A DNA stretch of 64,000 nucleotides from Xanthobacteraceae bacterium (GCA_019454205.1 CP075369.1:1922001-1986000); one strand, 5' to 3'; positions 34,022 to 42,776 are shown, counted from the first letter of the stretch. Notes: generated from the letters alone by a model not told the origin. Program-made: numbers and translations.

Positions 34022-34657
34022 TTACGCATCGCGCCGGAGCGCAAAAATTTGACGATAAATTTGCGGCGGCTCGGATGCGGCGTCCGCCAGCATCATCACT
34101 GGCGCAAGCACCGCTTCGTCCAGCGCCTCGATCAACAGCATCGCGGAAAAGGAACGATCACCCTTGCGCAACGATTTCTCGCTGGTCTGTATCCCTGTTC
34201 CGGCCGCGCTTGTTTGCAGTACGCGCACCGCCGCCAGCTTGTCGGCGGCTGCAATTTCGGCGGATGCAGCGCGGAAGCCTTCCATTGCCGCGGCGTCGAA
34301 CAGCACGGTCGCCGCCACCATGCCCTCCCCGCCACTCCCCATCTCGTCCACGACGGCGCCGCCGCCGCGCATGAAATTCGTCAGCTTCGGCATGATGCGT
34401 TGCGACCACGGCGTCGGCGCGTTCAGCCGCGCGAGATAGGCTTCGCTCGCGACCACGTCCGGCGCGGCTAGCCGGTAGAAGATGAAGAAGCGCGCCGCCT
34501 GTACGGCCTGCGCGCGAAACACCCTCATCGCGAGGAAGCCCGGCACCGAAAGCCGCTCCTGCGCATGCTCGCGCGTGAGCCAGTGCAGGTAATCGGTCTC
34601 GTCCGCGGAGGCGACGTCGCTGAAGATGGCGAGAAAACCGGAATTCGTTTGCGGCAT
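34022..34657 (-). CDS. Hypothetical protein, possible tandem dimeric alpha-beta barrel
   Basis: From ATG 34657 the product has 211 residues. The repeated pattern FLAIFSDVASADETDYLHWL, LTREHAQERLSVPGFLAMR and MVAATVLFDAAAMEGFRAA suggests two EthD/ABM-like modules. There is no signal peptide. Fold assignment is weak. Confidence 0.62.
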   Translation of the reverse strand: MPQTNSGFLAIFSDVASADETDYLHWLTREHAQERLSVPGFLAMRVFRAQAVQAARFFIFYRLAAPDVVASEAYLARLNAPTPWSQRIMPKLTNFMRGGGAVVDEMGSGGEGMVAATVLFDAAAMEGFRAASAEIAAADKLAAVRVLQTSAAGTGIQTSEKSLRKGDRSFSAMLLIEALDEAVLAPVMMLADAASEPPQIYRQIFALRRDA

Positions 34658-34693
34658 GGGGAACTTTCGGCGGGCGAGCGGACTCTTAGGGAT

Positions 34694-34891
34694 ATGGAAT
34701 GGCTGCGCAACCTTTTCCGCCGCGCCGAGCCGCCGAAGCCCGCGGCAAGGCCCGGCAATTTCTTCTGCATCTATTGCAATGCCCGCTTTTCCAACGACGA
34801 CCTGCCCCGCGTCATCGCACATCTGAAGCCCCATGCGAGCAAGGAAGAAGCCGAACTGCGCGCCGCATCGGGCGCGGCCGATGGTGCTTGA
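34694..34891 (+). CDS. Small C2H2-type zinc-finger protein
   Basis: The 65-residue product has a basic-Pro N-terminus, then FFCIYCNARFSNDDLPRVIA and HLKPH, giving C-x2-C-x14-H-x3-H. It is a single putative zinc finger. It is divergent from the gene at 34022 with a 36-bp gap. Confidence 0.66.
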   Translation: MEWLRNLFRRAEPPKPAARPGNFFCIYCNARFSNDDLPRVIAHLKPHASKEEAELRAASGAADGA

Positions 34892-34988
34892 CCGGTATCG
34901 CTTTCATTTCCGACAACCTTGCGGATGATTCCCGCCCGGCCCGGCATCCTGCCGTTGCCGCGGGAGCGGCAAGCGGACCGGAAGCGAA

Positions 34989-35213
34989 ATGGCAGACGAG
35001 GAAATCACGCGCGACGCGCACGGCAACGAACTGAAAGACGGCGACTCCGTCACGCTGATCAAGGACCTGAAGGTGAAGGGCACCTCGGAGACCATCAAGC
35101 GCGGCACGCTGGTCAAGAACATCCGCCTCACCGGCGATCCGGACGAGGTCGAATGCAACACCAAGCAGGTGAAGGGGCTGGTGCTGCGGACGGAATTTCT
35201 GAAGAAGGCGTAA
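34989..35213 (+). CDS. PhnA-domain (YjdM-like) protein
   Basis: The 74-residue product corresponds to the C-terminal PhnA domain: DAHGNELKDGDSVTLIKDLK, VKGTSETIKRGTLVKNIRLT and a terminal LRTEFLKKA. The N-terminal zinc ribbon of longer YjdM proteins is absent. Despite the old name, a role in phosphonate use is not established. Confidence 0.82.
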   Translation: MADEEITRDAHGNELKDGDSVTLIKDLKVKGTSETIKRGTLVKNIRLTGDPDEVECNTKQVKGLVLRTEFLKKA

Positions 35214-35221
35214 GCGCGCGA

Positions 35222-35527
35222 TCAGGCGGCGGGCGAGAGCGGCCTCTCGGCCCGCGCCTCGCCGCAGGAGACCGCTTCGATCAGGTCGCGCACGCGCGGC
35301 ATGTGTTCGGAAGCGCAGCGGATAATCGCATCGCGCCGCCCCTCGAAGCTGTAGGCGACGATGACATAGCCGCCCGCCAGCGCGCGGCGTATGCGCAGAT
35401 AGCCGTCGCGATGCTTCATCCAGCGCTTGCGCTTCAACGGGCCGATCACGATGCGCTGCACTTCGGGAAAGCGCTCGAACGCGCGCAGGCGAAGTTCCAT
35501 CGGCAGGTATTTCGAGTCGCGGCGCAT
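35222..35527 (-). CDS. Hypothetical basic protein
   Basis: The 101-residue product is Arg-rich (FPEVQRIVIGPLKRKRWMKH, DGYLRIRRALAGGYVIVAYS). It converges with the PhnA-like gene, 8 bp away. No family recognised; coding is supported by frame length and plausible composition only. Confidence 0.5.
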   Translation of the reverse strand: MRRDSKYLPMELRLRAFERFPEVQRIVIGPLKRKRWMKHRDGYLRIRRALAGGYVIVAYSFEGRRDAIIRCASEHMPRVRDLIEAVSCGEARAERPLSPAA

Positions 35528-35587
35528 GAATCACGGGTACGCGGCAAAGCAGGTTCCCGCAACCCGGCCTTTTCGCGAACCGGAAAC

Positions 35588-36082
35588 TCACGGCGCGGCG
35601 CTCCCCGCGCGCTTGATCGCGGGCAGCACGTCGCGCTGCATGACGACATCGACGGTGTCGAACTCGCGCAGGTAACAGGCATCGGAACCGCCCGCGCATT
35701 TCTTCGCGCGGCGGCAAGCGGCCTTGTGGCAGCGCGGCGGATGGCCAGCGAGCCGCACCATTTCCTTTGCCAGAAGTTGCCACGTCTCGTTTTCCGCAAG
35801 CCTTCGCGAGCGCGGACGAAACGGCGGCGGGCTGAGATCATATGCGGGCTTCGCAACGGCTTCACGCTCCGCCTTTTCTGTGGGGAGAGAAGGATCAAGC
35901 GCAACAGCGCGCGAGCGCGTAGCGCGCACAGCTTGCGATTGCCCGTTATCCGGTTCGCGGCTTTCTCCCTGCTCCACTGGATCGGCGCGAACCGCGCCGG
36001 CGCGGCGCGCGCCTTTCATCATCTTCGCCACTTCGGACGAATGCATCAGCATGCGGCGGCCTTGCTGCCAGCAGGTGATCAT
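35588..36082 (-). CDS. Cys-rich hypothetical protein
   Basis: From ATG 36082 the product has 164 residues. The last ~60 look conserved: WQLLAKEMVRLAGHPPRCHK, then ACRRAKKCAGGSDACY and VMQRDVLPAIKRA, with four Cys and one His able to bind a metal. The first ~95 residues are low complexity. The frame stays open to 36400 into repeat-like DNA, so the start is uncertain. Confidence 0.5.
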   Translation of the reverse strand: MITCWQQGRRMLMHSSEVAKMMKGARRAGAVRADPVEQGESREPDNGQSQAVRATRSRAVALDPSLPTEKAEREAVAKPAYDLSPPPFRPRSRRLAENETWQLLAKEMVRLAGHPPRCHKAACRRAKKCAGGSDACYLREFDTVDVVMQRDVLPAIKRAGSAAP

Positions 36083-36977
36083 GAAGCCATGCTCGACGGG
36101 ATTTGAGAGGGTATTGGCCGCGCCTCTTTCCTCATGGGCAGAATGTCTTTCCCTCTGCCCGTCCTTTACGGGGAGAGGTCGATCCCGAAGCAATCGGGTG
36201 TTGGGCGCGGTTTGCGTCCGCCCTTCATCCGGCGCGCGGCTCTGCTGCGCGCCGTCTTTTCCCCGCACCCGTTCGTTGGAGCGAGCCGCGCCCGCGCGGC
36301 GCGCGCGGGGAGAAGGAAACCGGGAAGGCGCGACACGTTTCATGCAGGCAAGCTCCATTGTTCGCGCGCGACCATCGCGCGCGTTGGAAGCCTCCCCCAT
36401 TGGATTGCCCCGTTTACGGTGGGGCCGGCGAGCGCCGTAAAGCGCTTAGGTATTTCTAGCCGCGAGGCTTTTATACCTCGCGTGACGCCTTACGGCGCTC
36501 GGAGCGCGCGAGAAGCTTGCGCAGCTCGCGCCACTCACAACCTGCGGCGTTTTGAAAGACTCAGGACCGTGCTTCCGAGACCTTCCATGCCGACGTTTCT
36601 TTCGGCACTTCCGATCTCCATTCCAGCCATCGCGAGGAAGCTCGCGCCCATTGAAGGGACGGCGGCGCGTCGTAGTGCGCGCGGACGGTTACCCGAGGCC
36701 TCCCGGTATCCATGGCTGCGAACCACGAACAGCGGGCGCCGCACCCTTCCCTCATCTAGCGACGCCTCGCGAGAGCGGCCCCTTGAGGAAAAGGTGATAG
36801 GAATATAGTCCGTATCGGTGGGAAAGTCAAGGTAAGTTTGGGCCGCGCAATTAGAGCGGTGAGCCGACTTCCCGATCTAAAACGCGTGATCCCCTCGCAC
36901 GGCGACATCATCACCGCCCGAGCGAAGTGCTGCGGAAGATTGCGGAGCACGTAAAACAGGGCTTTTGAACATTGAGT
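36083..36977. other. Non-coding, palindrome-rich intergenic region
   Basis: No convincing gene was found here. The left half has GC-rich inverted repeats such as CCTCT-GCCCGT facing ACGGG-GAGAGG (36150-36178) and CGCGCG-ACCAT-CGCGCG (near 36370). The middle holds a nested hairpin (36429-36501). Past about 36810 the composition drops toward that of the following HD-domain gene. It looks like degenerate intergenic repeat elements at an island edge. Confidence 0.5.
36429..36501. repeat. Nested palindromic element (73 bp)
   Basis: The outer arms CGAGCGCCGTAA (36429-36440) and TTACGGCGCTCG (36490-36501) pair perfectly over 12 bp. Inside lie the palindrome AAGCGCTT (36440-36447) and a 7-bp stem CGCGAGG / CCTCGCG (36461-36482). 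This is typical of a mobile intergenic palindrome or a structured RNA. Confidence 0.6.
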
Positions 36978-37005
36978 TTGTCAAAAAGCCACTCTTAGCT
37001 AAGAT
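36978..37005 (+). promoter_or_regulatory. Sigma-70-like promoter of the HD-domain gene
   Basis: TTGTCA, a 16-bp spacer and TAAGAT lie in AT-rich sequence, 60 bp before ATG 37066. This is a more enteric-like promoter than is usual in this window. Confidence 0.45.
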
Positions 37006-37065
37006 ATTACGGGCCTTACTTCTTTACCTATTTTTGTAGCGAATCGTATAGTTAGTGAGTAGCGC

Positions 37066-38640
37066 ATGGCTGCCAAAAGCAAGAGGGTGCAAAATGGCAA
37101 GGTACGCAGCAGTAAAAGAGGCGTCAGAGGAAGCCGATCGCGCGCTAATAATTCTTCGGCAAGTCGCAGTAATAAAGCTGCGCGCAAAGCTTCAAGGAAA
37201 GTCAAAATTGCGAGCAAAGGCGCGCGTTCAAAAACTAAGAAAGAAGCGCTCAGCGCAGACTTAATCTCGAAGCTATATCGGGCCTCCGACTGGGGACGAG
37301 AAGTCAAAGAGCCTTCGAACGAACCTTGGCGCAGCGAAGCACGACGAGACTATTCACGTATCGTCCATTCTCCGAGCTTCCGAAGACTCCAAGGAAAAAC
37401 ACAGCTATTTCCCGGCAACGAGTCAGATTTCTTTCGTAATCGGCTAACGCATTCACTTGAAGTAGCGCAAATTGCAGAGTCGATCGCGCATCGACTAAAT
37501 GCAACTGACCCATTCTTTAAGAAAAATCCGATTGACCCGAGAGTTTGTTTTTCCGCTGGCCTCATGCACGATATGGGGCATCCACCATTCGGACACAACG
37601 GAGAAAAAGCGCTCGACGACTCTATGCGTGAATTTGGTGGTTTTGAAGGAAATGCACAGACGCTTCGCATCATAGCCAAGATTGAGAAAAAGAAACGACT
37701 TGCTGAAAAATCTTCGAATGACTCGCGAATTGGACTTAACCTTACATACAGGTCATTGGGGTCCATATTAAAGTACGACAAACTAATTCCTAGCAGACGT
37801 TCCGCTGAAGAAGGTTTGAAGAAGGGATATTACGCAGATCAAGCTGATCTCGTAGGCAAAATAAAAAACTCAATTGCGCCGAATGCCAACGTTGAGGAGT
37901 TTAAAACAATCGAATGCGCGATAATGGATATCGCGGATGACATCGCATATTCGACGTACGACCTAGAAGACTCGCTCAAAGCTGGATTTTTAAGCCCATC
38001 ATCTATCCTTGCATCCAACGGGTCCCTGTTAGATCGAGTCGCGAAGAAAGTTAAACAAGCGACTGGTCGAAACACAACGTCGGCAGATATCGTCGCTACA
38101 TTCTGGGATATCTTCCAAGAGATCACAGCAAAATCTGATCTCGATGATGGTGAGACGGATGCCCTTTATGATCACATTCGCGGCTTCAAAGCGTCACAAG
38201 ACTTAGCAGAGTCCGGTTACAAGCGTTCTAGCTTTACGTCACAGCTTGTTGGAGAATTTATTGGCGCAGTCGAAGTATTAGAGATCAACAAAAACCAGCC
38301 CGCGCTTTCGAAAGTAGAGCTGAGCAAAGACGCTAGATTCAAAGTCGAAGTTCTAAAGAATTATACATTCGAAGCTACTATTTCGTCGACGCGATTGAAG
38401 TTAGCTGAATATCGCGGCTATGAAGTCGTAAAGAAAATATTCGATGCACTAAGCGGCGCGAGGGGACATTTATTGATGCCTGACGACGTACGAGATTTGT
38501 ACCGAAATGCAGAGTCGAATGCGACATCACGCCAAAGGGTCGTTTGCGATTTTGTAGCCGGAATGACCGACCGGTACGCGGTCGAGTTCTATGCCCGACT
38601 GCACTCAGATAACCCGCAAAGTATTTTCAAACCCGCGTAA
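37066..38640 (+). CDS. dGTPase-like HD-domain dNTP triphosphohydrolase with basic N-terminal tail
   Basis: The product has 524 residues. Residues about 65-500 match the dGTP triphosphohydrolase family: RDYSRIVHSPSFRRLQGKTQ, TRLTHSLEVAQIAES-type RLTHSLEVAQIAESIA (His), AGLMHDMGHPPFGHNGEKAL (HD) and MDIADDIAYSTYDLED (final metal Asp). All HD ligands are present, so hydrolysis of dGTP or other dNTPs to nucleoside plus triphosphate is likely. Residues 1-60 are a Lys/Arg/Ser-rich histone-like tail. Hand counts give about 37-48% G+C in lines of this gene against about 67% in the neighbouring VWA gene, indicating transfer. Members of this family act in phage defence by depleting dNTPs. No Shine-Dalgarno is obvious. 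Confidence 0.87.
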   Translation: MAAKSKRVQNGKVRSSKRGVRGSRSRANNSSASRSNKAARKASRKVKIASKGARSKTKKEALSADLISKLYRASDWGREVKEPSNEPWRSEARRDYSRIVHSPSFRRLQGKTQLFPGNESDFFRNRLTHSLEVAQIAESIAHRLNATDPFFKKNPIDPRVCFSAGLMHDMGHPPFGHNGEKALDDSMREFGGFEGNAQTLRIIAKIEKKKRLAEKSSNDSRIGLNLTYRSLGSILKYDKLIPSRRSAEEGLKKGYYADQADLVGKIKNSIAPNANVEEFKTIECAIMDIADDIAYSTYDLEDSLKAGFLSPSSILASNGSLLDRVAKKVKQATGRNTTSADIVATFWDIFQEITAKSDLDDGETDALYDHIRGFKASQDLAESGYKRSSFTSQLVGEFIGAVEVLEINKNQPALSKVELSKDARFKVEVLKNYTFEATISSTRLKLAEYRGYEVVKKIFDALSGARGHLLMPDDVRDLYRNAESNATSRQRVVCDFVAGMTDRYAVEFYARLHSDNPQSIFKPA

Positions 38641-38656
38641 TTTCGCGCAACAATCC

Positions 38657-39838
38657 CTACCTCACCAACTCCCGCATCGCCTCATCCAGCCCCTCCAAAG
38701 TGAGCGGATACATGCGGTCGGAGAAAAGCTGCCGCATCATGCGGACCGATTGCGTGTAGTCCCAGTGCTCGCGCGGCACCGGGTTCAGCCACACCGCGTG
38801 CTGATACGTGCGCGTGACGCGCTCGATCCACACCTGCCCCGCTTCCTCGTTCATGTGCTCGACCGAGCCGCCCGGCATCATGATCTCGTAAGGACTCATG
38901 CTCGCGTCGCCGACGAAGATCACCTTGTAGTCGGACGGGAACTTGTGCAGCACGTCCCAGGTCGGCGTGCGCTCCGAGTGCCGCCGCACGTTCTGCTTCC
39001 ACACGCTCTCATAGAGGCAGTTGTGGAAGTAGAAGGTCTCAAGGTTCTTGAATTCCGTGCGCGCGGCGGAGAACAGCTCCGAACATAGTTCGATGTGCCA
39101 GTCCATCGAGCCGCCGATGTCGAGGAACAGGAGCACCTTCACCGCGTTGCGCCGTTCGGGGCGCATCTGCACGTCGAGGAAGCCGTGGTTCGCGGTCTCG
39201 CGGATCGTGCCCGGCAGGTCGAGTTCGTCCGGCGAGCCGGTGCGCGCAAACTTGCGAAGCCGCCGCAGCGCGACCTTGATGTTGCGCGTGCCAAGCTCGA
39301 CCGTGTCGTCGAGATCCCTGAACTCGCGCTTGTCCCATACTTTCACGGCGCGGTTGTTGCGGTTCTTGTCCTGCCCGATGCGGATGCCTTCGGGGTGATA
39401 GCCGTAAGCGCCGAACGGCGACGTGCCCGCGGTGCCGATCCACTTGTTGCCGCCCTGATGGCGGCCCTTCTGTTCCTTGAGGCGCTGCGCCAGCGTCTCC
39501 ATGAGCTTGTCCCAGCCAAGCTCCTTGATCTGCGCCTTCTCTTCCTCGGTGAGATATTTCTCGGCGAGCTTGCGCAGCCACTCCTCCGGAATCTGCGCGG
39601 TGCCGGCCGCGTCCGACATCAGGTCGAGGCCCTTGAACACATGGCCGAACACGCGGTCGAACTTGTCGAGGTTGCGTTCGTCCTTCACCAGCGCCGCGCG
39701 CGAGAGGAAATAGAAATCTTCCACGCGCCGGTTCGCGAGATCGGCGTCGGAGTTCAGCGCTTCCATCAGCGTCAGGTACTCGCGCACCGTCACGGGCAGG
39801 CCCGCGGATTTCAGCTCGTTGAAGAAGTTTATGAACAT
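38657..39838 (-). CDS. VWA (CoxE-like) domain protein
   Basis: The 393-residue product has an N-terminal helical region (FFNELKSAGLPVTVREYLTL) and a C-terminal VWA domain from about 230 with the MIDAS-type VLLFLDIGGSMDWH. Such proteins partner with MoxR ATPases. The likely partner is at 28115-28957, 10 kb away, although the two are usually adjacent. The stop lies 16 bp from the convergent low-GC gene. Confidence 0.9.
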   Translation of the reverse strand: MFINFFNELKSAGLPVTVREYLTLMEALNSDADLANRRVEDFYFLSRAALVKDERNLDKFDRVFGHVFKGLDLMSDAAGTAQIPEEWLRKLAEKYLTEEEKAQIKELGWDKLMETLAQRLKEQKGRHQGGNKWIGTAGTSPFGAYGYHPEGIRIGQDKNRNNRAVKVWDKREFRDLDDTVELGTRNIKVALRRLRKFARTGSPDELDLPGTIRETANHGFLDVQMRPERRNAVKVLLFLDIGGSMDWHIELCSELFSAARTEFKNLETFYFHNCLYESVWKQNVRRHSERTPTWDVLHKFPSDYKVIFVGDASMSPYEIMMPGGSVEHMNEEAGQVWIERVTRTYQHAVWLNPVPREHWDYTQSVRMMRQLFSDRMYPLTLEGLDEAMRELVR

Positions 39839-39997
39839 CGGACGTTCCGGATTTTTGCCCCGTACTTCTACCGTGAAACGGGCGCCGCGTTAAGGATAGC
39901 GGACGATTAAGGCCCGCGCAGCCTGCCGCGCGCGCCGTAATGCAATGAATAATAAAGCCGCCGCGGCTACAAAAGGCAGGAAACATAAAAGAGCAAG

Positions 39998-41185
39998 ATG
40001 CCCGTCGATATCGCCCTCGAAGTATTCGCCGCGCTGGAATCCTTGCCCGAACTCGCGGCCGGGTTCGAAGGCGCGCGCCGCGCGGCGGTGGCCGATCGCG
40101 CCGCCGGCGAAACCGAAATTTTCTCCGGTGTGGAAGCGCTCGACGCCATGCGCCACGACTGGCGGCAGTTGGAGCAGGAAACAGCGCCCGGTACGCCGTT
40201 CCAGTCCCTCGCCGTGGCCGAGGCCGTTCTCCCCGCGCATCTCGCGCATGGGCATGTGCCGCATATCGTCACCGTGCGCGAATACGGCGAGGTGCGCGCC
40301 ATCCTGCCGCTGGTGATGACGTCGATGGCCGGTTCGCGCGTGCTCCGCTTCCTCGGCGATCCGCTAATTCAATATGGCGACGCGATCCTGTCGTGCGCGG
40401 GCACCGAAGCGCATCTCGTAAGCGCGCTGCTCGCCGCCGGAACGCTCGGCGCAGATGCCGCGCTGTTTCGCAAGGTGCGAAAGGACGCAAAACTCGCCCC
40501 GCTGCTTTCGCGCCGCGCGCATGTGTCGTCGGTGGAAGAGTCGCCCTATGTCGATCTCCGCCGCGAAGCGAAGCTGCCGCCGCGCGATGCGCGCGAGTTG
40601 CGCCGCTATCGCCGCCGCCTCGCGGAGCGCGGCGATGTCGAACTGAAAATCACGCGCGGCGAGAGCGCGCTTCCCTGCGTACGCACCGCGCTGGACCTGA
40701 AACGCGGCTGGCTGGCGGCGAAGGGATATTCCTCCTCCGTGATCGGCGACGAACACTGGGAAGGCGTGCTGGTTTCCCTCGTCACCGAACACGCAAACCT
40801 GCTCGCCTGCGCGCGCCTCGAAGTCGGCGGAAAACTTGCCGCACTGGAAGTTGCGGTCACGCACGGCAAGCGCTGGCACGCTTTCCTCGGCGCGATCGAC
40901 CCGGAGTTCGCGAGGAGCGGCCCCGGACAGGTGCAGATGGCCGACACCATCGACTACGCCCGCGAGCACGGCTTCTCCGCTTACGACCTGCTCGCGCCTG
41001 CCGATCCCTTCAAGCGCGTGATCGCGACCGGCGCGATTTCGGTCTGCGACTACGCGCTGCCGTTCTCGGTGCAGGGCCAGTTGACCGCGCGCGCATTGCG
41101 CTTCGCGCCGCAGGCGAAATCGCTGCTCGCGCGCCTTCCCGTTTCCGTCGCGAAGGCCGCGAAGTCCCTGCTTCGCCTGCACTGA
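39998..41185 (+). CDS. GNAT-family N-acetyltransferase (FemAB/CelD-like)
   Basis: The 395-residue product fits the Acetyltransf_6 group. The acceptor-domain region includes HDWRQLEQETAPGTPFQS and the second GNAT half has AKGYSSSVIGDEHWEGVLVS, EVGGKLAALEVAVTHGKRWH and GPGQVQMADTIDYAREHGF. Relatives act in polysaccharide or lipid acylation, but the substrate is not shown. It is divergent from the VWA gene. Confidence 0.83.
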   Translation: MPVDIALEVFAALESLPELAAGFEGARRAAVADRAAGETEIFSGVEALDAMRHDWRQLEQETAPGTPFQSLAVAEAVLPAHLAHGHVPHIVTVREYGEVRAILPLVMTSMAGSRVLRFLGDPLIQYGDAILSCAGTEAHLVSALLAAGTLGADAALFRKVRKDAKLAPLLSRRAHVSSVEESPYVDLRREAKLPPRDARELRRYRRRLAERGDVELKITRGESALPCVRTALDLKRGWLAAKGYSSSVIGDEHWEGVLVSLVTEHANLLACARLEVGGKLAALEVAVTHGKRWHAFLGAIDPEFARSGPGQVQMADTIDYAREHGFSAYDLLAPADPFKRVIATGAISVCDYALPFSVQGQLTARALRFAPQAKSLLARLPVSVAKAAKSLLRLH

Positions 41186-41274
41186 GCGCCTCTCTTTTCT
41201 CCACGCCGCCGCGGATCGTTTTCGACGCTTGCGCGTTTTGCCTTCATCGGAGGGTCTGGCGACAGGAGGTCGTC

Positions 41275-41397
41275 ATGCATTTCGGCGACAGGTTCGAAGA
41301 CCGGGAAGAAGCTTCCAGTGCCCTGACATGGGCCGGAGGCGCGGCAGTGACCGCCGCCATTCTCCTCGCCCTTGCAGTGGCGCAGGCACCGTTTTGA
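41275..41397 (+). CDS. Tiny single-pass membrane protein (40 aa)
   Basis: The frame MHFGDRFEDREEASSALTWA continues into GGAAVTAAILLALAVAQAPF, giving an acidic head and one C-terminal membrane helix. An AGGAGG Shine-Dalgarno lies 5 nt upstream and a hairpin with T run begins 20 bp after the stop. Its own start signal and terminator argue that it is a real, independently expressed small gene. Function unknown. Confidence 0.66.
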   Translation: MHFGDRFEDREEASSALTWAGGAAVTAAILLALAVAQAPF

Positions 41398-41416
41398 GAA
41401 AACAGTCCGGAGACTG

Positions 41417-41441
41417 GAGGCCGCGCTGAACGGCCTCTTTT
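41417..41441 (+). terminator. Intrinsic terminator after the 40-aa gene
   Basis: GAGGCCG (41417-41423) and CGGCCTC (41431-41437) form a 7-bp stem with a 7-nt loop, followed by TTTTCTTTG. Confidence 0.7.
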
Positions 41442-41493
41442 CTTTGTTCTCTTTTTGTTCTAGCCTCTCCGGCCCTCGAATGAGTGCCGCGTC

Positions 41494-42738
41494 ATGGGCC
41501 GTTTCAGCTACCTCACCATCGACTTCAACTCGTATTTCGCGAGCGTCGAGCAGCAGATGAATCCGAGGCTGCGCGGCCGCCCGGTCGCGGTCGTCCCGAT
41601 CGCGAACACCGACAAGACCTGCGCCATCGCCGCGAGCTACGAAGCCAAAGCCTTCGGCGTGAAAACCGGCACGCGCATCTGGGAGGCGAAAGAGCTTTGC
41701 CCCGACCTGATCTGCGTACCCGCGCGCCACGATCTCTATGTCGATGTGCACGAGAAACTCAAAGAGCAGGTCGAGAACAACGCGCCGATCATGAAGACCG
41801 GCTCCATCGACGAATTCATCTGCAAGCTGATCGGCGACGAATGCGCGCCGGAGAACGCGAAGAAAATCGCGCGCAGCATGAAAGCGAGCATCCGCGACAA
41901 TGTCGGCCAGTGCCTCACCTCCTCCATCGGCATCGCGCCGACCAAGCTGCTCTCCAAAATCGCATCCGACATGCAGAAGCCCGACGGCCTCACGCTGATC
42001 GAAAAGCATGACCTGCCGCATGTCCTGCACGACCTGAAGCTCACCGACCTTCCCGGCATCGCGAACGGCATGGAGGCGCGCCTGCATCGCGGCGGCGTGC
42101 GCGACATCGCTTCGCTGCTCGCGCTGGAGCCAAAAGAAGCGCGGCACATCTGGGGATCGGTCGGCGGCGAACGCTACTGGTACGAATTGCAAGGCTTCGA
42201 CATTCCCGATACCGGGCACGGCCGCCGCACCATCGGCCACTCGCGCGTACTCTCGCCCGACATGCGCCCGCCCGGCCGCGCCCGCGTCGTCAGCCGCGCG
42301 CTGCTGATGAAGGCGGCGACGAGGCTTCGCCGCTACGGCCTTGCCGCGGGCGCGCTCGGCCTCTCCGCAAGGCGCGCGCACCAGCCGAGCCTGGTTGCGG
42401 AGATGACCTTCTCCGCCACGCAGGATTCCTTCACGTTGCTGCGCACGCTCGACGATCTCTGGCGGCAGTTTCCGCGCTCGCGCGAGCCGTTCAAGAAAGT
42501 CTCGATCTGGGTTTCGCGTTTAACGCCGGTCGAGACGCGCCCGCGCGACCTTTTCATCGAGACGCGGCCGGACGGCCTCACCCGGCAGGAAATTCTCTGG
42601 CGTTCGGTGGACAAGCTGGTTGCGCGCTATGGCCGCGAAACGGTGACGCTGGCCTCGCAGAAAGACCTCGGCCTGCAATATCTCGGCGCGAAGATTGCGT
42701 TCACGCGCGTGCCGGAAGCGCAGGAATTCCGGGAGTAG
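41494..42738 (+). CDS. Y-family DNA polymerase
   Basis: The product has 414 residues. The first metal ligand is in LTIDFNSYFASVEQQMNPRL and the catalytic acidic pair is in TGSIDEFICKL, where usual DinB reads YSIDEA. The helix-hairpin region has LTDLPGIANGMEARLHRGGV and the little-finger region is present. There is no beta-clamp QLxLF tail at the C-terminus (it ends RVPEAQEFRE). It is a translesion polymerase of the DinB/UmuC superfamily and not clearly DinB itself. No lexA, imuA or dnaE2 neighbours are seen. Confidence 0.88.
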   Translation: MGRFSYLTIDFNSYFASVEQQMNPRLRGRPVAVVPIANTDKTCAIAASYEAKAFGVKTGTRIWEAKELCPDLICVPARHDLYVDVHEKLKEQVENNAPIMKTGSIDEFICKLIGDECAPENAKKIARSMKASIRDNVGQCLTSSIGIAPTKLLSKIASDMQKPDGLTLIEKHDLPHVLHDLKLTDLPGIANGMEARLHRGGVRDIASLLALEPKEARHIWGSVGGERYWYELQGFDIPDTGHGRRTIGHSRVLSPDMRPPGRARVVSRALLMKAATRLRRYGLAAGALGLSARRAHQPSLVAEMTFSATQDSFTLLRTLDDLWRQFPRSREPFKKVSIWVSRLTPVETRPRDLFIETRPDGLTRQEILWRSVDKLVARYGRETVTLASQKDLGLQYLGAKIAFTRVPEAQEFRE

Positions 42739-42776
42739 CCTCTTTTCCGCTTATGCAGGTTTGCTAGCCTGCGGCC

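Noticed and set aside
36134..36808. 224-aa plus-strand frame in the repeat region, and the N-terminal extension of the minus frame up to 36400.
   Set aside because: Arg/Pro/Ala-rich low complexity across palindromic repeats, with no Shine-Dalgarno or family pattern.
37055..37264. 69-aa plus-strand frame overlapping the basic tail of the dGTPase-like gene.
   Set aside because: It lies entirely in another frame over the Lys/Arg-rich start of the longer gene, and no start signal favours it.
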